In this document: piece by piece, positions 1-13,300 of the stretch
How the letters are laid out: each line of letters opens with the position of its first letter
How positions within the stretch are numbered: position 1 is the first letter of the stretch
Assembly: GCA_032207245.1 (NCBI GenBank)
Contig: CM063510.1
Coordinates: 46,049,864-46,113,863, forward strand
Direction: 5' to 3'
DNA length: 64,000 nt
DNA from: Pardosa pseudoannulata
Taxonomy: Eukaryota > Arthropoda > Arachnida > Araneae > Lycosidae
Program-made: the position numbers and the translations under genes
The notes under the pieces: generated by a model
The model's input: the letters and a program-made list of their open reading frames with translations, nothing else
Databases searched by the model: none
Told to the model about the DNA's origin: nothing

Positions 1-589
1 AAAAATTTAACTTCATTCAATCTTTTAATTTACGCTCTAAGTTTTTACTAGGTTTAAATTTGCCTGGTAAGTATTGGAGTATATTTAATTTACTTGAGCA
101 TATTTAGAGAGTTTGCGACATTGACTCTATCTGCGGATGTTCGACTTTATCTACCAATTGCTTTTTCAGACTTAATCATAGTTAATGTATATTAATTATC
201 AATGTTAATTTATGTTATTAATTAAATCTATTGATTTGATATCGTTAACTGTTTGTTTATTCACAAATTACTGAGCTAGATTTTCCATGGATGTATATAT
301 GCTGCATTTTTTGTGTTGTAAGCTCTGGTGAAGAAACGCTAAAATAAACGCTTTTATTGTAACTCAGTGTTTTCCTTTAGTTTCATTCAGTCAAGAGATA
401 AGCCTAATTTTTTTTGTCTCTGCTTTAAGAATTGTAATGAGAGATTAATTTGGTATCACGTGGAAACACAGTATTATAAAGAAAAGTTTTATAATAGATA
501 AAGCTATTTGTTATAATTTATCCTATATTTATCAGTCGAATTTAAACTAATTGTAGGAATAACTAGGAAAATTTTAAAAAATACTAACA
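1..589. other. AT-rich DNA, no gene seen
   Basis: Very AT-rich sequence with stop codons in all frames over short distances. I see no coding signal, RNA gene or recognisable repeat here. Confidence 0.5.
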
Positions 590-1620
590 AGTGTGTCCGT
601 GCTTTGCTACGGTAAACTTAATGTATTACTTTTAAACAAAGATTTTTTTTCGTGCATAGCTCTCTAAATTTGTCACAGTACAGTTCGAGTCATTGGCATA
701 TTTATATATTTCTATTATAAGTATATTATAATAATATTCAGTTTTTATACTACTGTATTGCTATTGTACGTTGATTAGCAACGTTAATAGATCTTGACAT
801 ATTAAGTCGGAGAATAGGAAGCAGAGGTTTTGACAGCAACAGTACTAATTTTGTTGGTATTAAAAAATGTTGTCCAAAATTAAGGAAATTTATGACAAAC
901 CACATGGTTTTGTATGAAACAAAAACACACATTTATATTGACAACCATACGAATGTAAAGATAACTATATAAAATGATAGATTTTTATTTACCCACGAGA
1001 GTCACTGAAATTTGTACTTTTTGTTGTTAGAATTTTGTTGATAAACATTTCATTGTAATGTAAAAATTAACCAATCATTAAATATAAAATTAGTTCTTAT
1101 ATAAAAATGCTATAATTTGAAATGAAAGTTAAACATTTTATATCTAAATTTCCAGGTCAAATCGAATGGATATTACGCAGACGATGTTTAAATAATATAA
1201 ACTAAGAAATGAATAAATAAAATATTTAAAGGAATGATGTTCTTTTTTCACCTATTTATTATGTGATACATTGAAAATTTTAATCTCCTGCTTTTAACCG
1301 AGGAAAACTGCGCTTAAAACAATTACATGGGATTAACGGAATGACGTCACATTGTTAGAAATTATTGCTTCTTTCACTTAGTTATAATGCGATAAATTGA
1401 AAAGTTAATCTTTTGCGTTTAACCGGGGAAAATAATGCTTGGAATAGTGACATGAAACGCTCGAAAATGGGGGAAGGAATGGATTTCGAACAATAAAAAT
1501 TTATAAAACCCTTCCTAGGGATATACCTAAGAATTTCCCAAATTTACACGGCAATTGGATGTATGGTTTTTGAGTCTATCGAGTACAGATAGACACAAAT
1601 TCATTTTTATATAGAGAGAT
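590..1620 (-). repeat. Degenerate hairpin-ended repeat (family H)
   Basis: This block shares phrases with the copies at 42818-43731 and 33278-34195: a tract around 860-930 with 'tgtccaaaatt' and 'aaccacatggttt', 'cagacgatgtttaaataat' at 1178, and 'cgctcgaaaatgggggaagg' at 1458. It begins with an imperfect hairpin at 597-612 (ccgtgctttgctacgg), at the position where the better copies carry a 16-bp palindrome. The end near 1620 is approximate. No protein is encoded. The family resembles a non-autonomous Helitron/Helentron-type element (terminal hairpin, no coding), but that assignment is an inference. Confidence 0.5.
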
Positions 1621-1945
1621 TAAGACAAAAATTATGACATACCCTTTCATTATTCTTATAGAAATTTTTATAGCTTGCGTAACAACAAAATTTGGAAACA
1701 GTATGGCATAATCAGTAGTTTTTAAAAGCTACCATTTTATAGTAGTAAATTAACTCCTCTAGCATTCAAGGACAGCTTGTTCAAACCTTCATCGGCATTT
1801 ACAGTTAGTTATTCCGATATGCACTGAAAGTAGTCAACCTCTTCTGTTGCGAAGAAACGTTTTTATTCTTTTCGTGGTTGAAAACTATCTTTCCACACTT
1901 GCAAAGGAAATCAATGATATACACAAATTTTAACACTAGAACCGA

Positions 1946-2642
1946 TGGATGGGTCATCGTAACAACAACCCCCACTCAGGGGGCCATGATGTAATAATAC
2001 CCTGTTCTGGGGCGCTATACTTGCGTGGGACCTGCCCTCCTATTTTACTGGGGCAGGTATGTTCGTAGATCTCCGCTGAGATGTATGGAATTAAAATAAT
2101 TCTGCCAAAAGCTTAGACGGACAACACAAATTTTATTTACAAGATTTGTGAAGCAGAGTACAAAGTAAAATATCATATATAGAACCTCAGAGCCTGCATG
2201 AATCGGAAAGGATTAACCGAGCATTTTTTTATGTCCAAACATAATACCGTCGTCGCGTTTCCTCACATCGAACCGAGAGGTGTCTAAGTCGCAGGCCCGA
2301 ATCCAACTGTTTTCTTCACATCTCTCCCCTTCCTTGGAGGCAGGGGGTGTCCGCATTTCTCGCAACTTGATCCCTGCCGAAAAGAGAAGTTCTCTCGTCC
2401 AGATGTACTGCTGGCCTGCTAAAACGCAACCGAGCGCATCCGAAGAACCTTATCAACCCCCCCTCCCCTTAAGGGCCATCTTCAATTTCAAGGAACGCCG
2501 AGTGGAAAGGGTCAATGTGGGAGATTTTACCGAAAACAAGAAAGGCATATACATAGGAAACACTGGTCGTGAAATCCACATTCCTCACAGTCATATTGAT
2601 CCAAAAACTATTTTGTATCCAATTTTCTCAAAAAGTTACTAA
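1946..2642. repeat. GC-richer unclassified repeat (family X, copy 1)
   Basis: A GC-richer island that shares with 12740-13300 the layout 'acctgc...ctattttactgg(g/a)gcaggtat', followed by a sequence containing TTTATT (AATAAA on the minus strand) and 'tacaag'. The minus-strand poly(A) signal and GC contrast would suit part of an LTR element read on the minus strand, but I found no paired LTR, primer site or coding domain. An open frame of 120 codons lies at 2280-2642. It matches no family I know and I do not treat it as a gene. Confidence 0.3.
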
Positions 2643-3139
2643 CGAAATTGAAATAAATTTCTTGACTTTTCCTAATTTTATATCCATAAAAATCTATGAT
2701 AATATAATATTAAAAATCTATGCATATGGGATTCATTACTATGCTTCCAAGTGTCGAAACAAAACTGTAGATAATTGTTCTGATTTTAAAATAGAGATAT
2801 GTAGAAAATGTACAAAGTATATATAAAAGAAGTTGACCAAACTGAGCCTGAAATGTGTAAGAAACCTTGATGGTAATATTACAATGTGCGTATAAGTTAA
2901 TACACGTACTCATAACACCGAGCTACCTATAAGCTCTAACCCAGGTTATGTGCTTGGCTAAAATAGTGATTAACACTTCATATGCAAACTTAACATTTTA
3001 TTATTTATCAACATTATTTATAATGTCATATTCATGATAGAGTTAAGGCAGCAGCACTAACAATTTATTTTGCCTAACAACATTTAATAAATTATTATTT
3101 AACTATGAGGTGGTAACTAACTTAAAGGCAGTAATTTAC
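2643..3139. other. AT-rich DNA, nothing recognised
   Basis: Short open frames only, with AT-biased low-complexity translations. No repeat or RNA gene recognised. Confidence 0.4.
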
Positions 3140-3700
3140 TCGGGACCCCGGAGAACGGGCGCACATTTAATACCGGCACCGGACATCTATCGAAGGGCGA
3201 CACGGGGTGAGTTCAGGTATGGATGAACAGGGCATCTCGGACTTAACGCTATGGCGTTCTTGAGACAGGAACGGAGCTGGGTCGTCAGTCTGGATGCAGG
3301 AGAACGGGTGCAAAAAATAGCGGAGACGGGCATCAGTTGAGGCACGGCTTATGGAATCAGAAGGGACGTTACTCCAGGATGGTAAGGACTCCTCCATTCT
3401 CCCCGTCTCCTCTTCTTCTCTGTCTTTTTCTCCTACGAGATCCCCTTTATCTCTCATCTCCTTCTCGCCCAATCGTTATTGAGACCCAGCCAGATTTGCC
3501 CATAGTAATAAATATTGGGTTGTAACCCTTTTGCACTTTGCTTACTATGAGGTTTCTGGATCCTCCCCCAGATGCATCCCAGGGTTCTTTATCAATTTCC
3601 CATAGTAACCTCTTCATGTTGCAGGTGGCCACAGGTGCTGACCTTTGGCCTTACGTGACCCCTGTCCACTACTGCATCTTAAGGGGCCATTAACTTGTCC
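3140..3700. other. GC-rich block of unknown nature
   Basis: Base composition is clearly higher in G+C than on either side, with runs of C-rich and T/C-rich sequence at 3380-3460. Open frames of 60-100 codons exist on both strands, but their products are low-complexity and mutually overlapping. It could be a retroelement LTR or UTR fragment or a decayed host segment. I cannot assign it. Confidence 0.25.
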
Positions 3701-4155
3701 ATTCGCGTCCATGTCCATAACCTTCCATGGAGTCTTTGAATCAAATCAATCCTTCACAAATCATCTTAATAGTCACCACCTGGTACACATAGATTTTTGC
3801 TTTTGGCAGGGTTAATCTGAAAAGGTTAACTTACTGCAGGTAAGAAACTAAATAATTCCATTAAAGTTATAAAGTTATATAGAGCATGTATATATTTCTA
3901 ACTACATGTGCTTTTCGATATTGTAATATCTTAATTTTTATTAATTATTATAACAATTTAATGCCCAAAATGAATACATATCATTGCATACAAATACAAT
4001 GTACTTTTTAAATAACATCATGGGTTCATATTAAGAAAGAAAGTGTGTAGTAAGTTTGACCCAGCGCGCGGTTATAGATAGACCGAAGCTAGTGTTCTAG
4101 TGTTAATAGGTTAAAACAAATCTTGTAATTTATACATTGAAAATGTCTCAGGGAA

Positions 4156-7100
4156 GGTCCAGACACTCCGGATGCCCCCTATAAATATGTTCTTGTCGAA
4201 TTTGTCACAACTTGATATATTTCTTCTTCTTATCTGGCAATACAGCCTTTTACAAACCTGAGCTTCCGCCATAACAGCCGAACACCGCATCCGCTCTAAA
4301 GCCAAACCTTCTCTGTTTTGGATTCTCAGTTCTTTAGGATCTTTTTAACTCCTTATATATATGCTTCCTATATTTCGGGTAGAATCCAGACACTCCAGAT
4401 CTCACCTATAAATATGTTCTTGTCGAATTTGTCACGACTTGATATATTTCTTCTTCTTATCTGGCAATACAGCCTTTTACAAACCTGAGCTTCCGCCATA
4501 ACAGCCGAACACCGCATCCGCTCTAAAGCCAAACCTTCTCTGTTTTGGATTCTCAGTTCTTTAGGATCTTTTTAACTCCTTATATATATGCTTCCTATAT
4601 TTCGGGTAGAATCCAGACACTCCAGATCTCACCTATAAATATGTTCTTGTCGAATTTGTCACGACTTGATATATTTCTTCTTCTTATCTGGCAATACAGC
4701 CTTTTACAAACCTGAGCTTCCGCCATAACAGCCGAACACCGCATCCGCTCTAAAGCCAAACCTTCTCTGTTTTGGATTCTCAGTTCTTTAGGATCTTTTT
4801 AACTCCTTATATATATGCTTCCTATATTTCGGGTAGAATCCAGACACTCCAGATCTCACCTATAAATATGTTCTTGTCGAATTTGTCACGACTTGATATA
4901 TTTCTTCTTCTTATCTGGCAATACAGCCTTTTACAAACCTGAGCTTCCGCCATAACAGCCGAACACCGCATCCGCTCTAAAGCCAAACCTTCTCTGTTTT
5001 GGATTCTCAGTTCTTTAGGATCTTTTTAACTCCTTATATATATGCTTCCTATATTTCGGGTAGAATCCAGACACTCCAGATCTCACCTATAAATATGTTC
5101 TTGTCGAATTTGTCACGACTTGATATATTTCTTCTTCTTATCTGGCAATACAGCCTTTTACAAACCTGAGCTTCCGCCATAACAGCCGAACACCGCATCC
5201 GCTCTAAAGCCAAACCTTCTCTGTTTTGGATTCTCAGTTCTTTAGGATCTTTTTAACTCCTTATATATATGCTTCCTATATTTCGGGTAGAATCCAGACA
5301 CTCCAGATCTCACCTATAAATATGTTCTTGTCGAATTTGTCACAACTTGATATATTTCTTCTTCTTATCTGGCAATACAGCCTTTTACAAACCTGAGCTT
5401 CCGCCATAACAGCCGAACACCGCATCCGCTCTAAAGCCAAACCTTCTCTGTTTTGGATTCTCAGTTCTTTAGGATCTTTTTAACTCCTTATATATATGCT
5501 TCCTATATTTCGGGTAGAATCCAGACACTCCAGATCTCACCTATAAATATGTTCTTGTCGAATTTGTCACGACTTGATATATTTCTTCTTCTTATCTGGC
5601 AATACAGCCTTTTACAAACCTGAGCTTCCGCCATAACAGCCGAACACCGCATCCGCTCTAAAGCCAAACCTTCTCTGTTTTGGATTCTCAGTTCTTTAGG
5701 ATCTTTTTAACTCCTTATATATATGCTTCCTATATTTCGGGTAGAATCCAGACACTAGATCTCACCTATAAATATGTTCTTGTCGAATTTGTCACAACTT
5801 GATATATTTCTTCTTCTTATCTGGCAATACAGCCTTTTACAAACCTGAGCTTCCGCCATAACAGCCGAACACCGCATCCGCTCTAAAGCCAAACCTTCTC
5901 TGTTTTGGATTCTCAGTTCTTTAGGATCTTTTTAACTCCTTATATATATGCTTCCTATATTTCGGGTAGAATCCAGACACTCCAGATCTCACCTATAAAT
6001 ATGTTCTTGTCGAATTTGTCACACTTGATATATTTCTTCTTCTTATCTGGCAATACAGCCTTTTACAAACCTGAGCTTCCGCCATAACAGCCGAACACCG
6101 CATCCGCTCTAAAGCCAAACCTTCTCTGTTTTGGATTCTCAGTTCTTTAGGATCTTTTTAACTCCTTATATATATGCTTCCTATATTTCGGGTAGAATCC
6201 AGACACTCCAGATCTCACCTATAAATATGTTCTTGTCGAATTTGTCACGACTTGATATATTCTTCTTCTTATCTGGCAATACAGCCTTTTACAAACCTGA
6301 GCTTCCGCCATAACAGCCGAACACCGCATCCGCTCTAAAGCCAAACCTTCTCTGTTTTGGATTCTCAGTTCTTTAGGATCTTTTTAACTCCTTATATATG
6401 CTTCCTATATTTCGGGTAGAATCCAGACACTCCAGATCTCACCTATAAATATGTTCTTGTCGAATTTGTCACAACTTGATATATTTCTTCTTCTTATCTG
6501 GCAATACAGCCTTTTACAAACCTGAGCTTGCCATAACAGCCGAACACCGCATCCGCTCTAAAGCCAAACCTTCTCTGTTTTGGATTCTCAGTTCTTTAGG
6601 ATCTTTTTAACTCCTTATATATATGCTTCCTATATTTCGGGTAGAATCCAGACACTCCAGATCTCACCTATAAATATGTTCTTGTCGAATTTGTCACGAC
6701 TTGATATATTTCTTCTTCTTATCTGGCAATACAGCCTTTTACAAACCTGAGCTTCCGCCATAACAGTCGAACACCGCATCCGCTCTAAAGCCAAACTTCT
6801 CTGTTTTGGATTCTCAGTTCTTTAGGATCTTTTTAACTCCTTATATATATGCTTCCTATATTTGGTAGAATAGATCCAGATCTCACCTATAAATATGTTC
6901 TTGTCGAATTTGTCACACTTGATATATTTCTTCTTCTTATCTGGCAATACAGCCTTTTACAAACCTGAGCTTCCGCCATAACAGCCGAAAACCGCATCCT
7001 TCTAAAGCCAAACCTTCTCTGTTTTGGATTCTCAGTTCTTTAGGATCTTTTTAACTCCTTATATATATGCTTCTATATTTCGGGTAGAATCCAGACACTC

Positions 7101-7256
7101 CAGATCTCACCTATAAATATGTTCTTGTCGAATTTGTCACAACTTGATATATTTCTTCTTCTTATCTGGCAATACAGCTTTTTACATGAGCTTCCGCCAT
7201 AAGAACACCGTCCGTTCTAAAGCCAAATCTTCACTGTTTTGGATTCTCAGTTCTTT
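4156..7256. repeat. Satellite array, 14 copies of a 227-bp unit
   Basis: The word 'cgggtagaatccagacact' or close variants recurs at 4376, 4603, 4830, 5057, 5284, 5511, 5738, 5963, 6189, 6413, 6638, 6863 and 7081. With the partial first unit this gives 14 copies. Spacing is exactly 227 bp for the first six intervals, then 225, 226, 224, 225, 225 and 218. The last unit has several small deletions and stops at 7256. The first unit is divergent at its left edge. A marker site (cacgacttg, cacaacttg or cacacttg) varies between units, and the one-base-deleted form appears in copies 9 and 13. No open frame persists through the unit; the 60-codon frames at 5905 and 6131 arise from the repeat itself. 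Confidence 0.95.
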
Positions 7257-7592
7257 ACCTTGACCGCTTGTTATGTGCCAAAATGCCGAGAAGAGCGATA
7301 GCGCTTCTCTTGTTTTGTACCGAAAAAGCGGAGACTCTGAAGTTAGTTAGTATAATTTTCATCTATTGAGAGCATTTGAATTCATATCAATCGCAGTTTG
7401 TATTCATTTTACTATATTGTTATTTTAATATAAGAGTTAAAATAAAATACAGTGGAAAGTAGTAATGCAGTAGAGCCGTGGATTGTGGTATGGTAGACAA
7501 AACGAGCGTGTTTTTTTATTTATTTGTAGAAAAAAAAACTTTTCTTTGTTGTATAGAAGTTAGAAACTGTTTTCACTTTCTCAACAAGTGTT

Positions 7593-7826
7593 ATACTGAT
7601 CATTATCGATGCTATAGAGGAGGAATGGTTAGCAAGCAAAAATGCCACCGATAGACTACTAATAAGTACAAAGTTTTCTTTAGAAAAATTGCCTGGGCGA
7701 AACTTGCGACAATGTGATATATGCAGTAAAAAAAATGGTAATGAAATTAGACGATCCAACTTAATTTGCGAAAAAAAAAAAGGAATTTATGGAATTTGTG
7801 CAGCAAAACATTCTTGTAATGAGTGA
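7593..7826 (+). pseudogene. piggyBac-like transposase C-terminal fragment
   Basis: Reading in the frame of base 7593 gives about 77 codons ending at a TGA at 7824-7826. The tail reads LPGRNLRQCDICSKKNG followed by a second cysteine group (LICEKK, GICAAKHSC). A basic stretch, then C-x2-C, then spaced Cys/His residues immediately before the stop is the layout of the cysteine-rich zinc-binding domain that ends piggyBac-family transposases. It normally follows the DDD catalytic core, which is absent here, and upstream the frame runs into stops. I saw no TTAA-flanked inverted repeats around it. It is probably a decayed remnant. The assignment rests on motif layout only. Confidence 0.45.
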
Positions 7827-9060
7827 GAAAAAAGAATTTTTTTGTTGGTAAAAATTACTTACTTAATAATTAGAGTTAATTATACCAATTTCTATTGTTC
7901 TCAAAAATAATTACTACGCATTTCATTCCGTACTATTAGCATATATGTAAGAAAACTCTTCACTCAAATGGTTAAGATCTTTTTTAACTCTTTCAATCTA
8001 TTTCTCTTTTAATTTTCTTCTTCTGCTGTTGTTAAAAAGTTTACCTTAAGCATTGTTTATGTAGCCGTATGGAAGAAAGGTATCCATAATGTATACGGTT
8101 CAGTCTTGGGGAAGACAAGTAAAAGAAGATAAATTTTGGAAATAAAAATGTTAAGTTTATTTTGACATATTCCCTTAGGAGTTTTTGAGAGCGAAAACAA
8201 GCACATACCTTTATATTGTGTGAGCCAACCAAGCGATGGGATAATAGTTAATCACATGATGACGGGGACGAACCGAAATTAAGTTAAGTAAAGGAAATAT
8301 GTAAGAATTGTTAAGCTATGCAGGAATTAATTTTGGTATAAGTGAAGTCGCCAATTTTACCAGAATGAGAAGAGAGAACAAAGGAGTTCGTCAAAGGTTG
8401 CAATTTTAGGGATAGAATCGCCAGAAATTTATTTTAAAACACATTTCCAATTAAGTTAATTAGTATTAGGTTAAAATATCAGTACACACACGCATATATA
8501 TATATATATAATATATATAGTTTATAAAGCTAATATTTCTACCTCCGGATTCATAGATAAGTAAATTAATTACGAGAAAAGATAACTTATCGGCAAGATA
8601 TATCGAGTTCAATGTTGACTACTTATATTGACAGCAAACAAAAGCTGTTATTGACTGAAGATAAGACTACAGCATCTGTGATCTATCTTACGTAAACACG
8701 AGTGATATATTTATCCTTTTCAGTTTCTCATGACTAAAAACTGTTTTATAATTTGTCTTGAGCCTCGAACTTTGATAGCTCACCCTGTTCTCTAAACTTA
8801 GACTTTTTGCGGACATCCATGAAAATAAACGTAGAATATATCAGATAAGATTTTTTTTAATATCTTTGTATAAAAATCATCTTTGAACCTTTTATCAAGA
8901 TTTTATAAAGTGCTGCGTTTCAAAGATTAAGATGAAACATGTGATGTGAACTTCATCATCGAGGCTAAAAATATGTAAAATACGAGTATGTACTTCTACG
9001 CAACTGATATTTTGCAATTCTTAGGAAAACTTTTAACTGATGTGATGTCTCACAGATTTC
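7827..9060. other. AT-rich DNA with a short AT microsatellite
   Basis: No coding or RNA gene seen. An (AC)(AT) tract lies at about 8483-8518. Confidence 0.4.
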
Positions 9061-9064
9061 ATGC

Positions 9065-9860
9065 TTTAAAGTCTTAAACCACTTCAACATGTACGTGTTG
9101 TAAAAGCAACGCATTTAGTTTACGTTTCGTTTTCCCGATGATAATTATATGGGATTTTTAAAAATGTTATAAGCCTTTCGACAACCAGAAGAAAAATAAA
9201 AATTGTAAATTCAATCCATTGCCTTTTCAACCCATACATGTAGATGTGTAATATAGCCAGAGGAAATTTTACACTTAAAACGCCTTATAGCCGAAAAATG
9301 CCCGAATAATAGAGTGCTGCTCTTCGATACCGGAGTTCCCGGGTACGAATCCCCCTGCATGGATGTAAGTAGCCGTTCGGAATCGATTTTAAGCAGTAGG
9401 TCCCTCATTAGCTCTCGTGAGCAAAACACTAGACCGGAGCGCTCAAAACAAAACCTAAAGGCCTTATAACACTTCAACCTATACAGGTTGAAAAAGCAAC
9501 CAATTCAGTTGACAATTATTTTTCTTGTTGAAGAAAACGCCGAGTCTCGTGTCATAGCAAATTCTTTAACCGGTTAAAGGTCTTATCACACACCAACTTG
9601 AACCAAAATAAATCATTTGTAAATATTTCACTATCACAAGAGAAATTTGCTTCTTCTTCATCGTTAAAAGGAATCATAAAGCCAATTCGTTGAGTTTTTA
9701 GCCGACACAGGTAGCTGTGTGATAAGACCTTAAGGATTTTCACCCTCTTAAGGCTTTTAGACATGTAAACTTGTGCTTGTTGAAAAATTTGATGGTGTAA
9801 GAGCGAAAATATTTCAACTTATTAAAAGCCTTATTATTCGTCAATCTGTAACAAAATAAA
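9065..9860. repeat. Cluster of palindromic 'caac...gttg' motifs with an inverted repeat
   Basis: Near-palindromes recur in similar contexts: caacatgtacgtgttg at 9087-9102 followed by 'taaaagcaac', and caacctatacaggttg at 9475-9490 followed by 'aaaaagcaac', plus weaker versions near 9230, 9590, 9705 and 9770. Several follow a form of 'ccttata(a)cac'. A perfect 15-bp inverted repeat (aaggtcttatcacac at 9577-9591; its complement at 9717-9731) forms a possible ~155-bp foldback. The cluster is split by a SINE. It may be the remains of one transposon with subterminal repeats. Confidence 0.45.
9285..9460 (+). mobile_element. tRNA-derived SINE, family A
   Basis: The copy has the family landmarks in order: a degenerate tRNA-like head (gccgaa...agagtgctgctcttcg), 'ccggagtt', a B-box-like segment (gggtacgaatcc), 'gcatggatgt', 'gtagccgttcggaatcg', 'agcagtaggtcc', 'tcattagctctcgtg' and a CA-rich tail (gcgctcaaaacaaaacc). 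The head resembles a tRNA with A and B boxes. It is inserted in the palindromic motif cluster. Confidence 0.75.
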
Positions 9861-9999
9861 TCGGTTCAAACTGTTAGAGAACCACGAGAGCTGAAACAGA
9901 CTAAACCTAAACGAGGGGTTCAATTTTCGTTTGATAAGCATCGCTAGGTGAAAGAACGACTTTACTCAAGTAGTTCTTCGTGATTTAGAAGCGTAAACC

Positions 10000-10178
10000 A
10001 AAGAGAAGACCCTTTAGACCTGGCCTGCCACCTCTACAAGGATCGTTTAGGAGCTTCGAGGACACCTTTTTTAAGTGCCCCAACCGCTATTAACGAATCT
10101 GTAGTCGGTTCACACATCGATCTCGCTGCACTCCTGAGTGATGGCTGCTTTTGCCGACTCAGCTACCACGTCTCTAAG
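10000..10178 (-). mobile_element. tRNA-derived SINE, family B (3' truncated)
   Basis: On the minus strand the head reads 'gtggtagctgagtcggcaaa', a tRNA-like A-box region, followed by 'ctcaggagtgcagcgagatc', 'ttaatagcggttgggg' and 'agaggtggcaggcc'. The same order is seen at 15917-16270 on the plus strand. It is diverged. Confidence 0.6.
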
Positions 10179-10662
10179 TTGCAAACAAGTTAAAAATTAA
10201 CTGAAATTAACAACTGTCAGTTGTTTTATGTAAAAAAAAAAAATACATCTACAGCAGTTAAAGAAAAAGTATAGTTGTCTGTGAAGTCAAACTCAGTACA
10301 TGAAAATCATATAAAAACAAATTTTTCGGAAGTGTTATGTTTTGCATTTGTTGTTACTGTCAGGGTATCGGAAAGACGATTTTACATCATCGGAGATTAT
10401 ATCAATTTAGCTATATCGGCGTTCGTTCCACATTGTGATATATCTCCGAATTGAAATTTTGGCAATCGGTGTCACGATGCAGCACAATATATCTATACAC
10501 TGTGCACAGTTCTAATCATCAGCAATTTAATCAGCAATTTGTTGACTATTGTAGTTTCGATAGATACCGATGTTTATTTATCTTCATTGTGTTAGTCTCT
10601 TCTGTGTTTATCTCGTGTGTGTATATATATCGTATGCATTTGCATCGTATGGGAACTTAGAT

Positions 10663-12235
<1,573 letters not shown>

Positions 12236-12545
12236 AGCACCACCCGGATGGCATGTATCGCTAAAGAAATGCTCCGGACTCAGGTAACATTGCCCCTGCA
12301 GATTCCGAGGAATTTAGAAGCAGGGACCAAGCAGAAGATCCCAGGTTTGGCTTGTCACCTTCAGGGATATCATTTGAATTTGCAACCACACGTTGAACGT
12401 TGCAACCACAGACCTACTTTACATGTCCTAGCCGCCATTAATGAACACAGGGGATATTTGGTAGGCTCGAGCTTCGATTTTAACACTAAGGTAATGAGAT
12501 CGACTCCTTTGCCAAGTGAACTACATCGACTTAGCGACGGTGACG
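12236..12545 (-). mobile_element. tRNA-derived SINE, family B
   Basis: It is the reverse complement of the 15917-16270 element in the same order: the diverged head at the right end (cgctaagtcgatgtagttca), a body with 'ttcattaatggcggctagga', 'ggtgacaagccaaacctggg', 'cttctgcttggtccctgctt' and a 3' part ending near 'atccgggtggtgct'. The 102-codon frame at 12248-12556 is read through this SINE and is not a gene. Confidence 0.75.
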
Positions 12546-12739
12546 AAAATCGATGAATCTCAAAGACTGACCATGGAAAAGATCGCGATTCCATTTCACG
12601 AGATATGATAGATTTTCGAAATTTTGCATCTTTATTTGAATTTCCTTGGTTGTGATAGCTAAAAGTTGGCATGTAAATAGTTTTTGCGATCTTTGTGAGA
12701 TGTCGCGTATGTTCGTATATATCATTTTCAGCGTTGAAT

Positions 12740-13300
12740 GTTGTAGGCGGCTCGCGTGTCCACGGCTGTCTTTCCCGATGACCGCACGCCTCGTTTCTGT
12801 ACCTGCTAGCCTATTGTTACTGGAGCAGGTATTGTGGATTTGATGAAAGCCTATATTGCCGACAATTAAGTACTTAAAACGATTAAATCCTAGACTAAAT
12901 ATTTATTGTTTACAAGTTTTGTTAAACATATGTACACTGAACATCGTTAACCACAAACATGGCTGAAATAAGACCGAGAATGACCAAATAATGCCGAGCG
13001 GAAATCACCTTTATCTTGGTCTCAGCTCTCCTTCATGAATGTCCCTTCTCTCTCGTTCTGATCGAACATCTCCTTCACTACTGTTCGCGGGGGCCGGGTG
13101 GAATCCCCCTCTTTGTCAGGCTTTCGCCTCCATGGGAAAAATGGCCTTCTCCTCCGCAGCTGGAGTGGGCTAGGGTGGCATCCTTCTCCCTCCTGGTGAA
13201 CTTTCGCCTCAATGGAGCAAGGCTTGTATATCTTCTCTCGATGTGTCCGTCTTCGCTCCTTAGCGCTGTAAAAAAAAATGCAGGTGTCCATGTAACTCCA
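12740..13300. repeat. GC-richer unclassified repeat (family X, copy 2)
   Basis: It shares with 1946-2642 the segment 'acctgctagcctattgttactggagcaggtat' in diverged form, and downstream a TTTATTG...tacaag stretch near 12902. Its right half (13080-13250) is GC-rich, with open frames on both strands whose products I do not recognise. It could be an LTR or UTR fragment of a retroelement on the minus strand. Confidence 0.3.

Noticed and set aside
2280..2642. 120-codon frame in a GC-richer block
   Set aside because: No domain, and the start is not a good ATG context. The block appears to be repeat-derived.
4156..7256. Regular direct repeats suggesting a CRISPR-like array
   Set aside because: The whole 227-bp unit is repeated, with no variable spacers, and the sequence is eukaryotic. 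It is a satellite.
12248..12556. 102-codon frame
   Set aside because: It lies within a reverse family B SINE and has no independent coding signal.
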